64,000 nucleotides of DNA from Mallotus nudiflorus (Eukaryota; Streptophyta; Magnoliopsida; Malpighiales; Euphorbiaceae), in contig CANTUR010000424.1 of NCBI GenBank assembly GCA_947683625.1, positions 124,001 through 188,000 of the forward strand, in the 5' to 3' direction. The notes under the pieces were generated by a model. It made no database searches and had not been told where the DNA came from. It worked only from the letters and a program-made list of their open reading frames with translations. Positions 1-10,175 of this stretch are shown here, piece after piece. Every line of letters starts with the position of its first letter. Position 1 is the stretch's first letter. Both the position numbers and the translations under genes were made by a program.

Positions 1-312
1 CAATCTTTCTTCTTTTACTTCCCATTCTTCATTAGCTTGGCTGATGGCCAACATGGAATCTTTGTAAACCAATAGGTCTTTCACTCTGACTGCCAATGCT
101 GCTTCCATACCATAGATACATGCCTCATACTTAGCCATATTATTGGTAACCATGAAGTTGAATTTCTGGGCCATTGGGATGGTTTCTCCTTCTGGTGTGA
201 CAAGAATTACTCCTAACCCTGCTCTTTTATTATTCACTGCTCCATCAAAATAGAGTTTCCATTCTTGGTGTTCTATCACTGCTAGGTTCTCATCTGGAAA
301 CTCTAGATTCCA
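1..312 (-). pseudogene. Second (archaeal-type) RNase H of Tat-like element, partial
   Basis: The minus-strand reading from about 300 to 1 gives WKLYFDGAVNNKRAGLGVIL, then TNNMAKYEACIYGMEAAL, then YKDSMLAISQ. The Asp, Glu and Asp at the expected catalytic places are all visible (FDGA, YEA, KDS). A second RNase H between the normal one and integrase is typical of Tat/Ogre gypsy elements. It is in the same frame as the previous domain, separated by a TAG. The C-terminus is outside the window. Confidence 0.8.
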
Positions 313-315
313 TTG

Positions 316-771
316 CTAATTTCCTTCAACTGCATTCTGGGCTAGAAACTCTGCTACAGCTCTACCTTTGACAACCTTTATAGTGACATATTCTATATCA
401 AACTCAGTTAAAAGTACTAACCATTTGGACATTTTTCTAGTTAACGTCGGTGTTTGGAATAAGTATTTTAAAGGATCTATCCTTGAAATTGCTTGTACTT
501 TGTTGGACTGGAAGTAATGCCTTAACTTCTTTGTAGCCCATATCATTATCAAACATGTCTTCTCTACAAGATTGTACTTTTCCTCATATGGTAAGAAATT
601 TTTACTGAGGTAATATATAGCGTACTCCATCCCTTCGGGCCCTTCTTGTGATAGCATTACTCCCATCACCTTTTATTCTAAAGCCAAATATAAGATTAAA
701 GGCTTACCTTGTTTTGGTGGCCTTAATAGAGGCGGGTTAGTAAGGTATTCCTTAATCTTATCAAAGGCTTT
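316..771 (-). pseudogene. RNase H (first, RT-linked) of Tat-like element
   Basis: Degrades the RNA strand of the RNA/DNA hybrid. The minus strand reads SKNFLPYEEKYNLVEKTCLI followed by a WATKKLRHYF-like stretch, typical of the RNase H tethered to gypsy RT, then VKGRAVAEFLAQ, the degenerate ADALSR-type end. It continues the RT frame after a stop at about 771, and two further stops lie near 680 and 314. Confidence 0.8.
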
Positions 772-1670
772 CTAGCATTCTTCATTCCACTCCACGGGCT
801 GATTCTTCCTCAAAAGCTTGAAGATTGAATCACAAACCATAGTGAGTCTCGCAATAAACCTGCTGATGTATTGCAGTTTCCCAATAAACCCTTGTACTTC
901 CTTCTCTGTTCTTGGCATTGGTATCTCCTGAATGGCTTTGATCTTATCTGGATCGACTTCTATTCCTCTATTGTTGATTATGTGCCCTAATAGCTTCCCT
1001 GAAGTGACCCCAAAGATGCATTTCTTCGGATTAAGCCTTAGATTGTATTTTTCTATTCTTGCTAAGAACTTATCCAAAGCCTCAAAGTGTCCCTCTCTTG
1101 TTTCAGACTTAACCATCATATCATCAACATAAACTTCCACTTTCTTATGCATCATATAATGAAATAAGGCAGTGGCCGCTCTTTAATAAGTTGCTCCTGT
1201 GTTCTTTAATCCGAAGGGCATCACCTTATAGCAATACGTTCCCCATTTCGTGATGAAAGCAGTTTTGATCTTATCCATAACTGCCATCATTATCTGATTA
1301 TAACTTGAGAATCGATTAATAAATGAGTACATCGTACTAGACGCTGCACTATCCATGATTACATCAATATAGGGTAAAGGAAAATTGTCCTTTGGACATG
1401 CCTTATTCTGGTCCCTGAAGTCTACACACATTCAAACTTTTCCATCTTTCTTAGGAACTAGTACTATATTCGCCAACCATTGAGGGTACTCCACAACTTT
1501 TAGAAAACCAGCCTGGATTTGCTTAGCGACTTCTTCCTTTATCTTTTCTGTCCACTCGGGCCTTAACCTGCGAAGTTTCTGCTTAATAGGTTTAGCTTCA
1601 GGATACGTCAGAATGTGATGCTCTGTAATTCCCCTATCTAAGCCTAGCATATCCTCATAGGACCAAGTAA
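772..1670 (-). pseudogene. Reverse transcriptase of Tat-like element, broken
   Basis: Copies element RNA into DNA. Minus-strand reading shows the family landmarks in order: the P-E-W-T-E-K-I thumb-side start, LVPKKDGKV, MCVDFRDQNKACPKDNFPLP, MPFGLKNTGATY, then VEVYVDDMMVKS with the YVDD catalytic box intact, and the LGHIINNRGIEVDPDKIKAI connection. In-frame stops at about 1432 and 1180 interrupt one continuous frame; they sit where the family has Arg (CGA) and Gln (CAA), so each fits a single C-to-T change. Clearly a pseudogene, although the active-site residues remain. Confidence 0.85.
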
Positions 1671-2350
1671 ATACTACCTTTCTTTTTATTAATATTCTCT
1701 CAAAATTTTCCCTCTCTTCAGGATTTAAGTCATATGATATAGAAATGTGTTTTGGTTATTCATTTGTGCTGATGTTTAATGAATCTAATTGAATAGAATT
1801 ATTGTCAAACATGCATGAATGATCATTATTAAAATGCATAAGACCATCATAATCAACATCACACAAGTAAGCCAAACCAAAATTTATATCAATGACCATA
1901 AAGGAAACAAAGTTTTCATCCTCAAACAGACTGGACGTTATTACAATAGTTTCTTTATAGAAAACATCAGTAAAACTATTATTAATGATACTAGCTAATT
2001 CCTATGGTGGTTCTTTGTTGGGTTGCAGACAAAGCAGTTCTTCAATGTCTTTTGTTTTCATCCTTTCAGCAATTGGCTTCATCACCTTGTCTTTGTTGTC
2101 TTGCACCAGCTTTTCAACTATCTGTTCCTTAAAAATCTCAAATCTAGGGACATCAACACCAGCTACTAAGACCGGCTCCTTTTCACATTAGTAGAACTTC
2201 TCCTTCCCTTACTTGATGAAGTTATCTTTTAGGGGTCTCAAATTCCCTAGGCCCTTTTCATTGAAAAACTTTCTTCGTGCACCTTTGCTACTGGATGCAG
2301 TTTCAGCATGGCCCAATCCTCTTGTGTCATATTAGGTTTTGAAATCTGGC
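1671..2350 (-). pseudogene. Degenerate region upstream of RT (Tat pol linker)
   Basis: On the minus strand this is a broken reading of the acidic linker that precedes RT in Tat elements. The segment about 1690-1880 matches 44326-44553 of the pol-less element, with a shared FDNNSIQLDS/FDINSIQLNS-like stretch and an EERENF/EERNF motif just before RT. No gag core, zinc knuckle or protease Asp-Thr/Ser-Gly motif could be found, so the gag part is deleted. Several stops break the frame. Confidence 0.55.
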
Positions 2351-3111
2351 TGACCCAGATGAATCTATTATGGTTGAAAGAAAATTATTAGTGTGATGCA
2401 TTAGATGCATGTATGCATGATGCACGTGCTATGCAGCAAGTAACAAGTTAGGTATACATACATCCTTCCAACCTTATTCCTCCCGCACACATATTCAATG
2501 GCAAGTCTCTTTTCCTAGGATTTTTGGTCTTGGTCTTAATACCAATAAGGGATATCAAGGATTGACGCGCATACCAATCTCTCAAAGCAAATAGAAGCAT
2601 AGAAACATCATTTCCAGGTATAAAAGATTAGCCCGATCTTTATTAACCTTAACAGGCTTCTAAAGTATGAGCTTGGGCTTTTACAGATAGAAATACCTCA
2701 TCGCAACATTCACAAGAAATTTGGGTAGATTCTATGAGAAATAACTAAGCCATTATATATGGTTACGGTCTGATAACAAGGTCAAGGTTCCCTTAGTAAG
2801 ATGCCCTCCTTTATGGACTTTGAGTTACAGGCCAAGGTCAGAGGGGCTCGACATCTTTGTAAACTCGAGAGAAGACTACCCCCCTTGAGGACTTGGGTTA
2901 CAAGCTTTGGTCATGAGCCTGGTAATATCTCTTGGACCAAGTTAAGGCTAAGAGTGATGGTTAGCCAATCTACAACCCTATGAAGCTAGTGGAAGTATGG
3001 AGTCATAAACCAACGCCATCATTTAGTAAGGACATGCATAATGAATGCAAGAATAAGATAATAATTAATAAAATAATTCTAAAGAACACAAGTAGAATTG
3101 GTATCTCTTAT
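2351..3111 (-). other. Untranslated leader of Tat-like element
   Basis: This segment lies between primer site and the expected gag start and matches 46291-47010 over its length. No sense ORF of useful size is seen. The opposite strand holds a 60-codon ORF (2801-2983) whose homologous stretch in the other copy is also partly open but shifts frame, so it is probably chance. A block of overlapping GATGCAT/CATGCATG repeats (about 2395-2426) is kept in both copies. Confidence 0.65.
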
Positions 3112-3128
3112 CCCCAGTGGAGTCACCA
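3112..3128 (-). promoter_or_regulatory. Primer binding site of Tat-like element
   Basis: The minus strand reads TGGTGACTCCACTGGGG one base after the LTR end. It starts with TGG, as expected for pairing with a tRNA 3' CCA end. The related element has the same site with changes at 47011-47027. I could not assign the tRNA with certainty. Confidence 0.65.
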
Positions 3129-3129
3129 C

Positions 3130-5189
3130 TATAGACGGTGGGGTTTAGCACGCGTCTAAGATTTTAGCAACCGCGACACTGTTTGAGCTCAGGGCTCTAA
3201 AGAACACACTAACCACTGTCACAAAGACATGGCTTGGAGATGAGGAGTCGCCACCTAGGGTAATAACTGGGACAAATTGAAAAGGTGGTACTCGATTCCC
3301 TAAAAGAAAGCCAGCACCACAACCAGGAGATTCTGGATATAGAATACCAACTTCTTTCAATCTTATGTTCATTTATAATTACTTTATGAATTATTATCTT
3401 ATTCTCTATTTACATTCAATTTCATATAAACCCTAAAAATAATCAACTCCAAGGCAAACTAGTCATGAAATATACAAGTAAATAATGCATTCAATAAATC
3501 ACATAATCCCTAAGTTAGTCTAATCTACATGGATTTTAAATAAATGAGCTAAAGTCTACATATTTTAATTTATAAACGAAGCTAAAGATCTAATTCCTCT
3601 TGATTTAATTAAATGAACCTAAGTCTACTAATTTTAATTCTAAATATGAGCTTAAATCTACAAATTATGAAAAAAGCTTAAATTAAATGGGCTAAGTCTA
3701 AATTAATTAAATTAAATTAGATGGGCTTATGTCTAATTAACTAAATAGGCCTAAAGACATTTCTAACTTAAAATCTAATTAATTATGGACCTAAAATATA
3801 TTTTAATTAATTAAACCTAATTAATTATTAAGTGAGTGGGCTAAAATAAACAAATCAAGATCTAAAGTGGGCTTAAGGCCCAAAACATACAAAAATAAAT
3901 AAAACCCGAAAACACATAAAAACATAAAAGAAATAATTAAATAAGATCAAACAAATAATTAAATTAATCCTTACTAAAACCCTAATTTTTATTAACATGC
4001 AACTTAAATTTATCTACTTCCTCCATTGATTTTAAATGATTACCAAATCAAAACCTAATTTTACTAACCGATTCAATCAAAATAGACATGCAACCACACA
4101 CATAATTTTATTACTCCCAATATTGGGGCTATTACATTAGTTCCTAAAACAATTAATAAAAAATAAAACAATACATAAAACATAAAGATGATAAAAAACA
4201 AAATAAAACCCTAGGAACTAAGTCTCTACGAGGCTTTATCCATAGTCTTCTGTGGACTTCTAATGAAATTCATCTCCCTCACATGATCACCATGCGTTTT
4301 CCTCCATAATCACCACAAAACATAAAATAAAATAATAATTAATGAAAAAATTATGATAATAGCTAAAAAAGTAATAATGTAAAATAATCAAAGAAATAAA
4401 TAAATAAATAAAAGAAGAATAGAAGAATATGATATGCTTATGGATGATTTAGGGTGCTCCTCAGATTTGTGATTCACCGTTCTTAATAAATCTCCGAATT
4501 TTTTTTTTAAATTCTTCATGAGTCTTGAATTAATCGTTGAATCAAAAGAATTTTTTGATTAAAAATAAATATAAGAAAAATAAAATCATAATTTTTCTCT
4601 TTCTCTTCTCCTTCTTTCTTTTTTACGCTCCTCTCTTTTCCTCTCTTTTTCCCCTTTTTTTTAATGCCCCGTCCTCCTTTTATAGTGGAACTAGGAAGCC
4701 TAACCCTTATCCTAATGTGATTCTAATTACTAAAGTGTATTTAGGAATTTTAAATCAATTAGGATTGAATTAATTAGGAAGTTTAAACCAATTAGGATTG
4801 AATTAGGAAGTTTAAACCAATTAAAACACTAAATTGGAAATAATTAGAAACAGGAAAGAGCGAAAGAATTCAATTCTGACTGGGATTGTGCAATTTCGAT
4901 CGGAATTGTACAATCCTGATTGGAATTGTTATAATTCCGATCGAAATTACATAATTTCGATCAGAATTATGGAATTCCGACACGTACTTTAAATTATAAA
5001 AAGGCCCCTAGAGAAATTTAAATTTTGTAATTAGGTCCAAAAAAGAACTTTGCGATTTAGTCCCTGAAAACATTAAACTCTTCCTTAAAAAGCCTTTAAA
5101 ATTTTTAAAGATTAAGTATCGAAGAAATTTTCATCATTTGAGTCCTTTGCTGCATCCATAACATATCATCCCGAAATTGGGTGTCTATA
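3130..5189 (-). repeat. 5' LTR of the Tat-like element
   Basis: The plus strand begins TATAGACGGTGGGG and ends GGGTGTCTATA, a decayed form of the TGTAGAC/GTCTACA inverted ends seen on the related LTRs at 37762 and 47029. It contains many TGGGCY motifs between about 3690 and 3880 and a nest of inverted GATCGGAATT-type repeats near 4876-4985. The edges are set by similarity to the other Tat LTRs, by the primer site on one side and by copia coding sequence on the other. Confidence 0.8.
4677..4684 (-). promoter_or_regulatory. Putative TATA box in Tat LTR
   Basis: The minus strand reads TATAAAAGGAGG, about 510 bases inside the 5' end of the LTR, a sensible place for the end of U3. Inferred from motif and position only. 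Confidence 0.4.
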
Positions 5190-5194
5190 ATATG

Positions 5195-5402
5195 TTTCAC
5201 ACACTAGGAAAGCATATCATCCTAGGAGAAATAAATTTGAAAATGTTGTATGTTTATATTGCATGATCAAAGGACATACTAATAATGTATGTTTCTGTAG
5301 AAGACTACACATTAATTTACTTCCTTCGAATTATCTTGAAACTAATCAACCTAGACCAAGAAAGGTTTTGGGTTTGAAAGAACACTTAAATTTTTTTTGT
5401 AG
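5195..5402 (+). pseudogene. gag C-terminus with CCHC zinc knuckle (Sirevirus-like)
   Basis: The nucleocapsid end of gag binds element RNA. The frame starting near 5242 holds CLYCMIKGHTNNVC (5251-5292), a perfect CX2CX4HX4C knuckle. A Pro/Arg-rich stretch follows before the protease. The N-terminal part is missing because the Tat element inserted here. Confidence 0.75.
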
Positions 5403-6480
5403 GTGTGCTTGAAATCCATAAGAACAAAAAGCAAATGGTATCTTGATAGTGGATGTTCAAGGCATATGGCTATAGATAAGGAGCAATTCAACAAGCTTGA
5501 TGCTAAGGATGGAGGATTTATTACATTCGAAGACAATGCAAAAGGAAAAATTATTGACATTGGAGAAATAGTAATCCTCAATCCTTATATATACATCATG
5601 TGTTATTTTTTGATGGTCTTAAACATAATTTGCTTAGTATAACTCAATTATGTGACATGAAAAATAAGGTAACTTTCTATCCTAGAAATTGCTTTATTAG
5701 TAGTCTTGATGAAAACAAAGTTATTTTTAGTGGAGATAGAGTAAACAATGTTTATGTCATTGATTTGAATAAAATTGATAACAAAGACATCAAATGCTTA
5801 ATGTCTATTTCCCATGATACATGGACATGGCATAGAAGGTTAGGACATGAAAAGTTTGAGATTTTGAATGATCTTTGTAAACATGAACTTGTGATTGGTT
5901 TACTTAAGCTTAAATTCACTAAGGATAAACCTTGTGACGCTTGTAAAAATGGAAAAAAATCCAAGTCCTCATTTAAGCTTAAAAATGTAGCGTCTACTTC
6001 TACACCACTTGAACTTATACATTTGGATTTGTTTGGACCAACTAGAGTTGCTAGTCTTGGTGGAATGCACTATGCATATGTATTGATTGATGATTACTCT
6101 AGATTACTCTAGAGTTACTTGAGTATGTTTTCTTGCTTATAAGAATGATGCATTTAAAGCTTTTAAAAATTTTACTAAAAGAGTTCAAAAAGAAAAAAGA
6201 TTTTATATTTCATCCATTAGAAGTGATCATAGAACCAAATTTGAAAATGAATTTTTCAAAATCTTTTATAATGAAAATAGTATTTCACATACATTCTCTT
6301 CTCCTAGAACTCCTCAACAAAATGGGGTAGTTGAAAGGAAAAATAGAACACTTATGGAAATGGCTAGAACAATGCTTCACAAATATAATTTACCTCTATA
6401 CAATTGGGCGGAAGTTGTTAACACATTTGTTACATTTCAAATTGAGTTTTCAAAAGACCAATTTTGAACAAAACATCTTA
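5403..6480 (+). pseudogene. Protease and integrase of Sirevirus-like copia element
   Basis: Protease: KWYLDSGCSRHMAID carries the Asp-Ser-Gly active site. Next come HNLLSITQLCD and WHRRLGHEKF, the pre-integrase module with its zinc-binding His residues, and CDACKNGKKSK. The integrase core follows: IHLDLFGP (first Asp), SDHRTKFENEF (second Asp) and QNGVVERKNRTLMEMART (Glu). All three catalytic acids are visible, but frameshifts near 5600 and 6115 and a stop near 6466 break the frame, so no working enzyme is made. Confidence 0.85.
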
Positions 6481-6839
6481 TGAGCTATAGAACAATAGAA
6501 AACCTAAAATTTCATATCTAAAAGTAATTGGATGCAAGAGAACTCTAGTAGTTGAACAGTCAATGCATGTTGTATTTGATGAATCAAACTCACTTGATCC
6601 TAGAAATGATGTTTGTAGTGTTGATGATCTTGTAAGTGAAAATGAGATTGTGGATACATAAGAAGAAAATGCTAGCAAGCCTTTGGAACTTAAAGGTCTA
6701 AGTAAGGGGGATAATGAGGAGATATCTCAACCAACCTTAAAAGATGAACTTTCAAAGGATTGGTAATTTAAGAAATCTCATCCTTAAGATCTCATCATAG
6801 GCAACACTACAAGATGTAAATTAAAGTCTATTATTAACT

Positions 6840-8396
6840 TAGCCTTTATTTCTCAAATTGAACCTAAAAATATTGATGATGCCTTAAGTGATCAATTTTG
6901 GGTCCTTGCTATGCAAGAAGAGTTAAATTAATTTAAGAGAAACAAGGTTTGGATCTTGGTTCCTAGACCTAAATATCATCCTATTATAGGCACCAAATGA
7001 GTGTTTAGAAATAAGATGAATGAACAAGGTGTTATAACTAGGAACAAAGCTAGAATAGTAGCTAAAGGTTATAATTAAGAGGAAGGCATTGATTATGATG
7101 AAACCTTTGCCCCCATTGTAAGGTTAGAAGCTATTAGAATGCTACTTGCATTTGCATCATACATGGATTTTAAACTTTATCAAATGGATGTTAAAAGTGT
7201 ATTCTTAAATGGTTTTATTAAAGAGGAGGTATATGTTGAACAACATCTGGGTTTTGAAAATTTTGACTCTCCAAATCATGTGTTTAAATTTTCAAAAGCA
7301 TTATATGGATTGAAACAAGCTCCAAGAGCTTGGTATAAAAGACTAATTAACTTTTTACTAAAGAAAGGTTTCTCTAAAGGAAAGGTTAACATAACTCTTT
7401 TTATAAAGAAATCCAAACATGATTTATTAATTATACAAATATATATTGATGATATTATTTTTAATTCTACTAACCATTGCTTGTGTGAGGAATTCTTTAA
7501 ATAATGCAGGGAGAATTTGAAATGAGTATGATGGGAGAACTCAAATTCTTTCTTGGATTACAAATCAAACAATGTAAAGATGAGATTTTCATTAATAATA
7601 AAATACACAAGAGATATTATCAAGAAGTTTGGAATGGATGGAACTAAAGTAAGCAAAAATCTAAGGAGTACCATAACAAAATTGAACAAAGATGAGAATA
7701 ACAAACCGATTAATAAAAAGCAATTTAGAGATATGATTGGATCCCTTTTGTACTTAACTGCTAGTAGACCTGATATTATATTTGCTATTTGCTTGTGTGC
7801 TATATTGCAATCAAGTCCTAGAGAGTCTCATTTGAATGCTATCAAAAGAATTTTCAAATATCTTTATGGTACAATGCATTTAGGACTTTGGTATCCTAGG
7901 AGTTCTTCCTTTGACTTGACTAGTTATTCGGATGTAGACTTTATCGGTAGTTTACTAGATAGAAAGAGCACTTCTAGAACTTGTCAATTTTTAGGACAAT
8001 GTTTAGTTTCTTAGTTTAGCAAGAAATAAGTTTTTGTTGTCTTATCCACTACTGAAGTTGAATATATTGTAGCAAGTCTTTATTGTTCACAAGTTTTATA
8101 GTAAAGGCAACAAATTGTTGGACTATGGTATACAACTTGATCATATTCCAATAAAATTTGATAATACAAGTGCTATTAACCTTAGCAAGAATGCCATTCA
8201 ACATTCTAAAACTAAGCATATAGACATTAGACTTCATTTCTTATGTGATCATGTTCAATTTAGTGATATCACTCTTGATTTTGTAGATACAAATAATCAA
8301 CTTGCTGATATCTTCATAAAAACCTCTCAATGAAGAGAGATTGGACTTTATTAAACATGAACTTGGAATGACTGATGGTTCTAGTTTCTCTTGATT
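6840..8396 (+). pseudogene. RT and RNase H of Sirevirus-like copia element
   Basis: RT landmarks: FWVLAMQEELN, ETFAPIVRLEAIRMLLAFA, YQMDVKSVFLNGFIKEEVY, ALYGLKQAPRAWYKRL and IYIDDIIF (the YxDD box as YIDD). Then YLTASRPDIIFAI, and the RNase H part with SYSDVDFIGS, DNTSAINLSKN, SKTKHIDIRLHFL and NNQLADIFIK. Stops (for example near 6930, 7000, 7078, 7502 and 8013) and frameshifts near 7550 and 8330 split it. The conserved LGMTDGSS-like C-terminus is at about 8370-8390. Confidence 0.85.
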
Positions 8397-9017
8397 TTGA
8401 TAGAACATAAAGTATATTTATTATTTATTTTTGGTATATGATACATGTTTATTTGATTTTTTTTATTATTCCTCCTATTGTACAAAATGAATAATTAATT
8501 TATAAAATTTTTATTAAATTAATTATTTATTTTTTAGCAAAACACATCCTGCCTAAAATGAGTCTATTTCATTCACTCATTTATTTCTTTCAAAAATCAT
8601 CAATTGTGTCCAATTAATGCAAATTAAATTTACAAGGACTTATTTATAACTACTTGGACCTAAATGAACAAATTTCCAAAAATTTTCTAAAAGGATCATG
8701 TCTTGATCGGGACATAATCTTTGATTTCTGTGGTTTCACATGGCACTCATCTCGAACGAATGTCCCGTTGGGATGGGAGCATGTTTTGACTTGGACATGG
8801 CTCCTAATAGGATTAGGATTTCAAAATTGTTCACCTTTTTGATTCTTCATTCAAAAATAGGAACATATTTTTATGTTCCCATTTAGTTCAAATTCAAATT
8901 CTACACTATTTCCAACTTTAATCTCATGCTTATAAATACCACTCTATTCCTTATTGATTTTTCATCTCAAATCAAATCTTCTCTTTCTTTATAAATTCTA
9001 CATCTATTACTCTCCTA
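8397..9017 (+). other. Noncoding spacer of Sirevirus-like element
   Basis: AT-rich spacer between pol and the small 3' ORF. It contains a CpG-bearing patch (about 8697-8780) with GATCGGGACA and TCTCGAACGAATGTCCCG, similar to palindromic motifs repeated in this element's LTR. No coding sequence recognised; a 62-codon chance ORF spans 8654-8842. Confidence 0.5.
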
Positions 9018-9125
9018 ATGGCTCCAAAGAAACCTAGAAAAGCTCCTTCATCTTCTCAAGCTCCTCCTCCTTCAAAGAAGGATAAACCCAAGAGAACTCA
9101 TTCTCCTTTTTCTTATTCTTCTTAA
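9018..9125 (+). pseudogene. Start of envelope-position ORF in Sirevirus-like element
   Basis: An ATG opens 35 codons of a strongly basic, Pro/Ser/Lys-rich peptide beginning MAPKKPRKAPSSSQ and ending at TAA. Many Sireviruses carry an extra ORF between pol and the 3' LTR, and a basic N-terminus of this kind is common there. The readings after the stop (to about 9245) look like broken coding sequence. Function unknown; the position is the main argument. Confidence 0.4.
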
Positions 9126-10175
9126 GAAATTAAGAAATAGATGTCTCTTTTTTAAAAAAGGGCTTTCATTCTCTCAAGGCATATGCATGAACCAACTCTT
9201 AAGGTCATAGAATGCTATGGTGAAGTCCAAGATCTTCTCCTCAAAGGTGGGAGAAATATTTGAGTTCATTTTATTTTATTTTATCCATGATTGTGTTTCA
9301 TTTATTTTCAGTATCTTATCTTTGTATTTCATCTTTTAACTATTATTAATGAAAATTTTCTTTTTAATTGGAAGTTTTTTTAAGTTTATTTTTTTGATGC
9401 TTGATAAATAGGGAGAAATATTTGAGTTTTAATTAATTTTTCAATTAATTGATTGTGCTTTTAATATTTTTTTTGTACATGCAAACTTCATTCATGTAAA
9501 GAAAAATTTCTTTTAGTAATTTTTTTTATCTTTAAAAAGGGAACAATAGTTGAGTTTGTATGTATACTTAGTTAATTCCTTTTAAAGATGTATTTTTATA
9601 AGTGACATAATTATATGATAGTGTGTTCTTAAGATCAAATATTTTTTAATCATTGATTTAGGGGGGAGAGCATTGCTTAAATGAAATATTTATTTCATAG
9701 AGATTTTATAAATCTTTGCTTTTTCATTATTTTGGTTTATGATATTTTTTTTCTCTATTGTTTAATAAAAGGGGAGAAAAAGCAGTGTAATTTTTTGTGT
9801 GGTTAATGTTCATGATTGTAATATGCTAAGTGCCACATGATCCATTGACTAGCTAAGCTCTATATGATCGTGTTTGCAATATTTTGTGATGCATTTTATA
9901 TGTTGAAATTATTTTCCTTCACATTATCAAACATTCCTTTAATGCTTTTTACACTTTGGAGGACTGCAATCTTCATCATGATATATTTTATGTCATTTAG
10001 AATAAAAATTTATATTTCTTATCATGTTTATATTTATAAGGGGAGAAATAAAATAATATATTTATTCTCATCTCACATAGTTGTTGTTATCACAAATTGT
10101 TATCAATCATAAATTTTACATTACATTTTTTTAATCAACTCAAAATAAGTTTGTCAAAATAAAAAAAGGGGAAAT
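9126..10175 (+). other. Sirevirus-like 3' noncoding region with repeated polypurine tracts
   Basis: An AT-rich stretch punctuated by G-rich purine runs resembling the polypurine tract: GGTGGGAGAAATA (about 9246), GGGAGAAATA (9411), AAAAAGGGAACAA (about 9535), GGGGGGAGAG (9661), AAAAGGGGAGAAAAA (about 9767), AAGGGGAGAAATA (10039) and finally AAAAAAAGGGGAAAT touching the LTR. The last one is the priming tract proper. A run of such tracts upstream of the 3' LTR is reported for Sireviruses. Confidence 0.65.

Larger units (their letters stand above)
1..5189 (-). mobile_element. Ty3/gypsy element, Tat lineage, gag-less, cut by window edge
   Basis: Read on the minus strand the order is 5' LTR, primer site, leader, degenerate linker, RT, RNase H, second RNase H; integrase and 3' LTR would lie left of base 1. 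A second RNase H of the archaeal-like type after the normal one is a hallmark of the Tat/Ogre group. The leader and LTR resemble those of the element at 37762-49073, but the gag core present there is missing here, so this copy has an internal deletion. Its right end abuts the middle of a copia gag at 5190, so it inserted into that element. Stop codons throughout pol mark it as old. Confidence 0.85.

Noticed and set aside
2801..2983. Antisense ORF in Tat leader, with a partial counterpart at 46658-46882
   Set aside because: The shared part contains indels that shift the frame between copies, so protein-level conservation is not supported.
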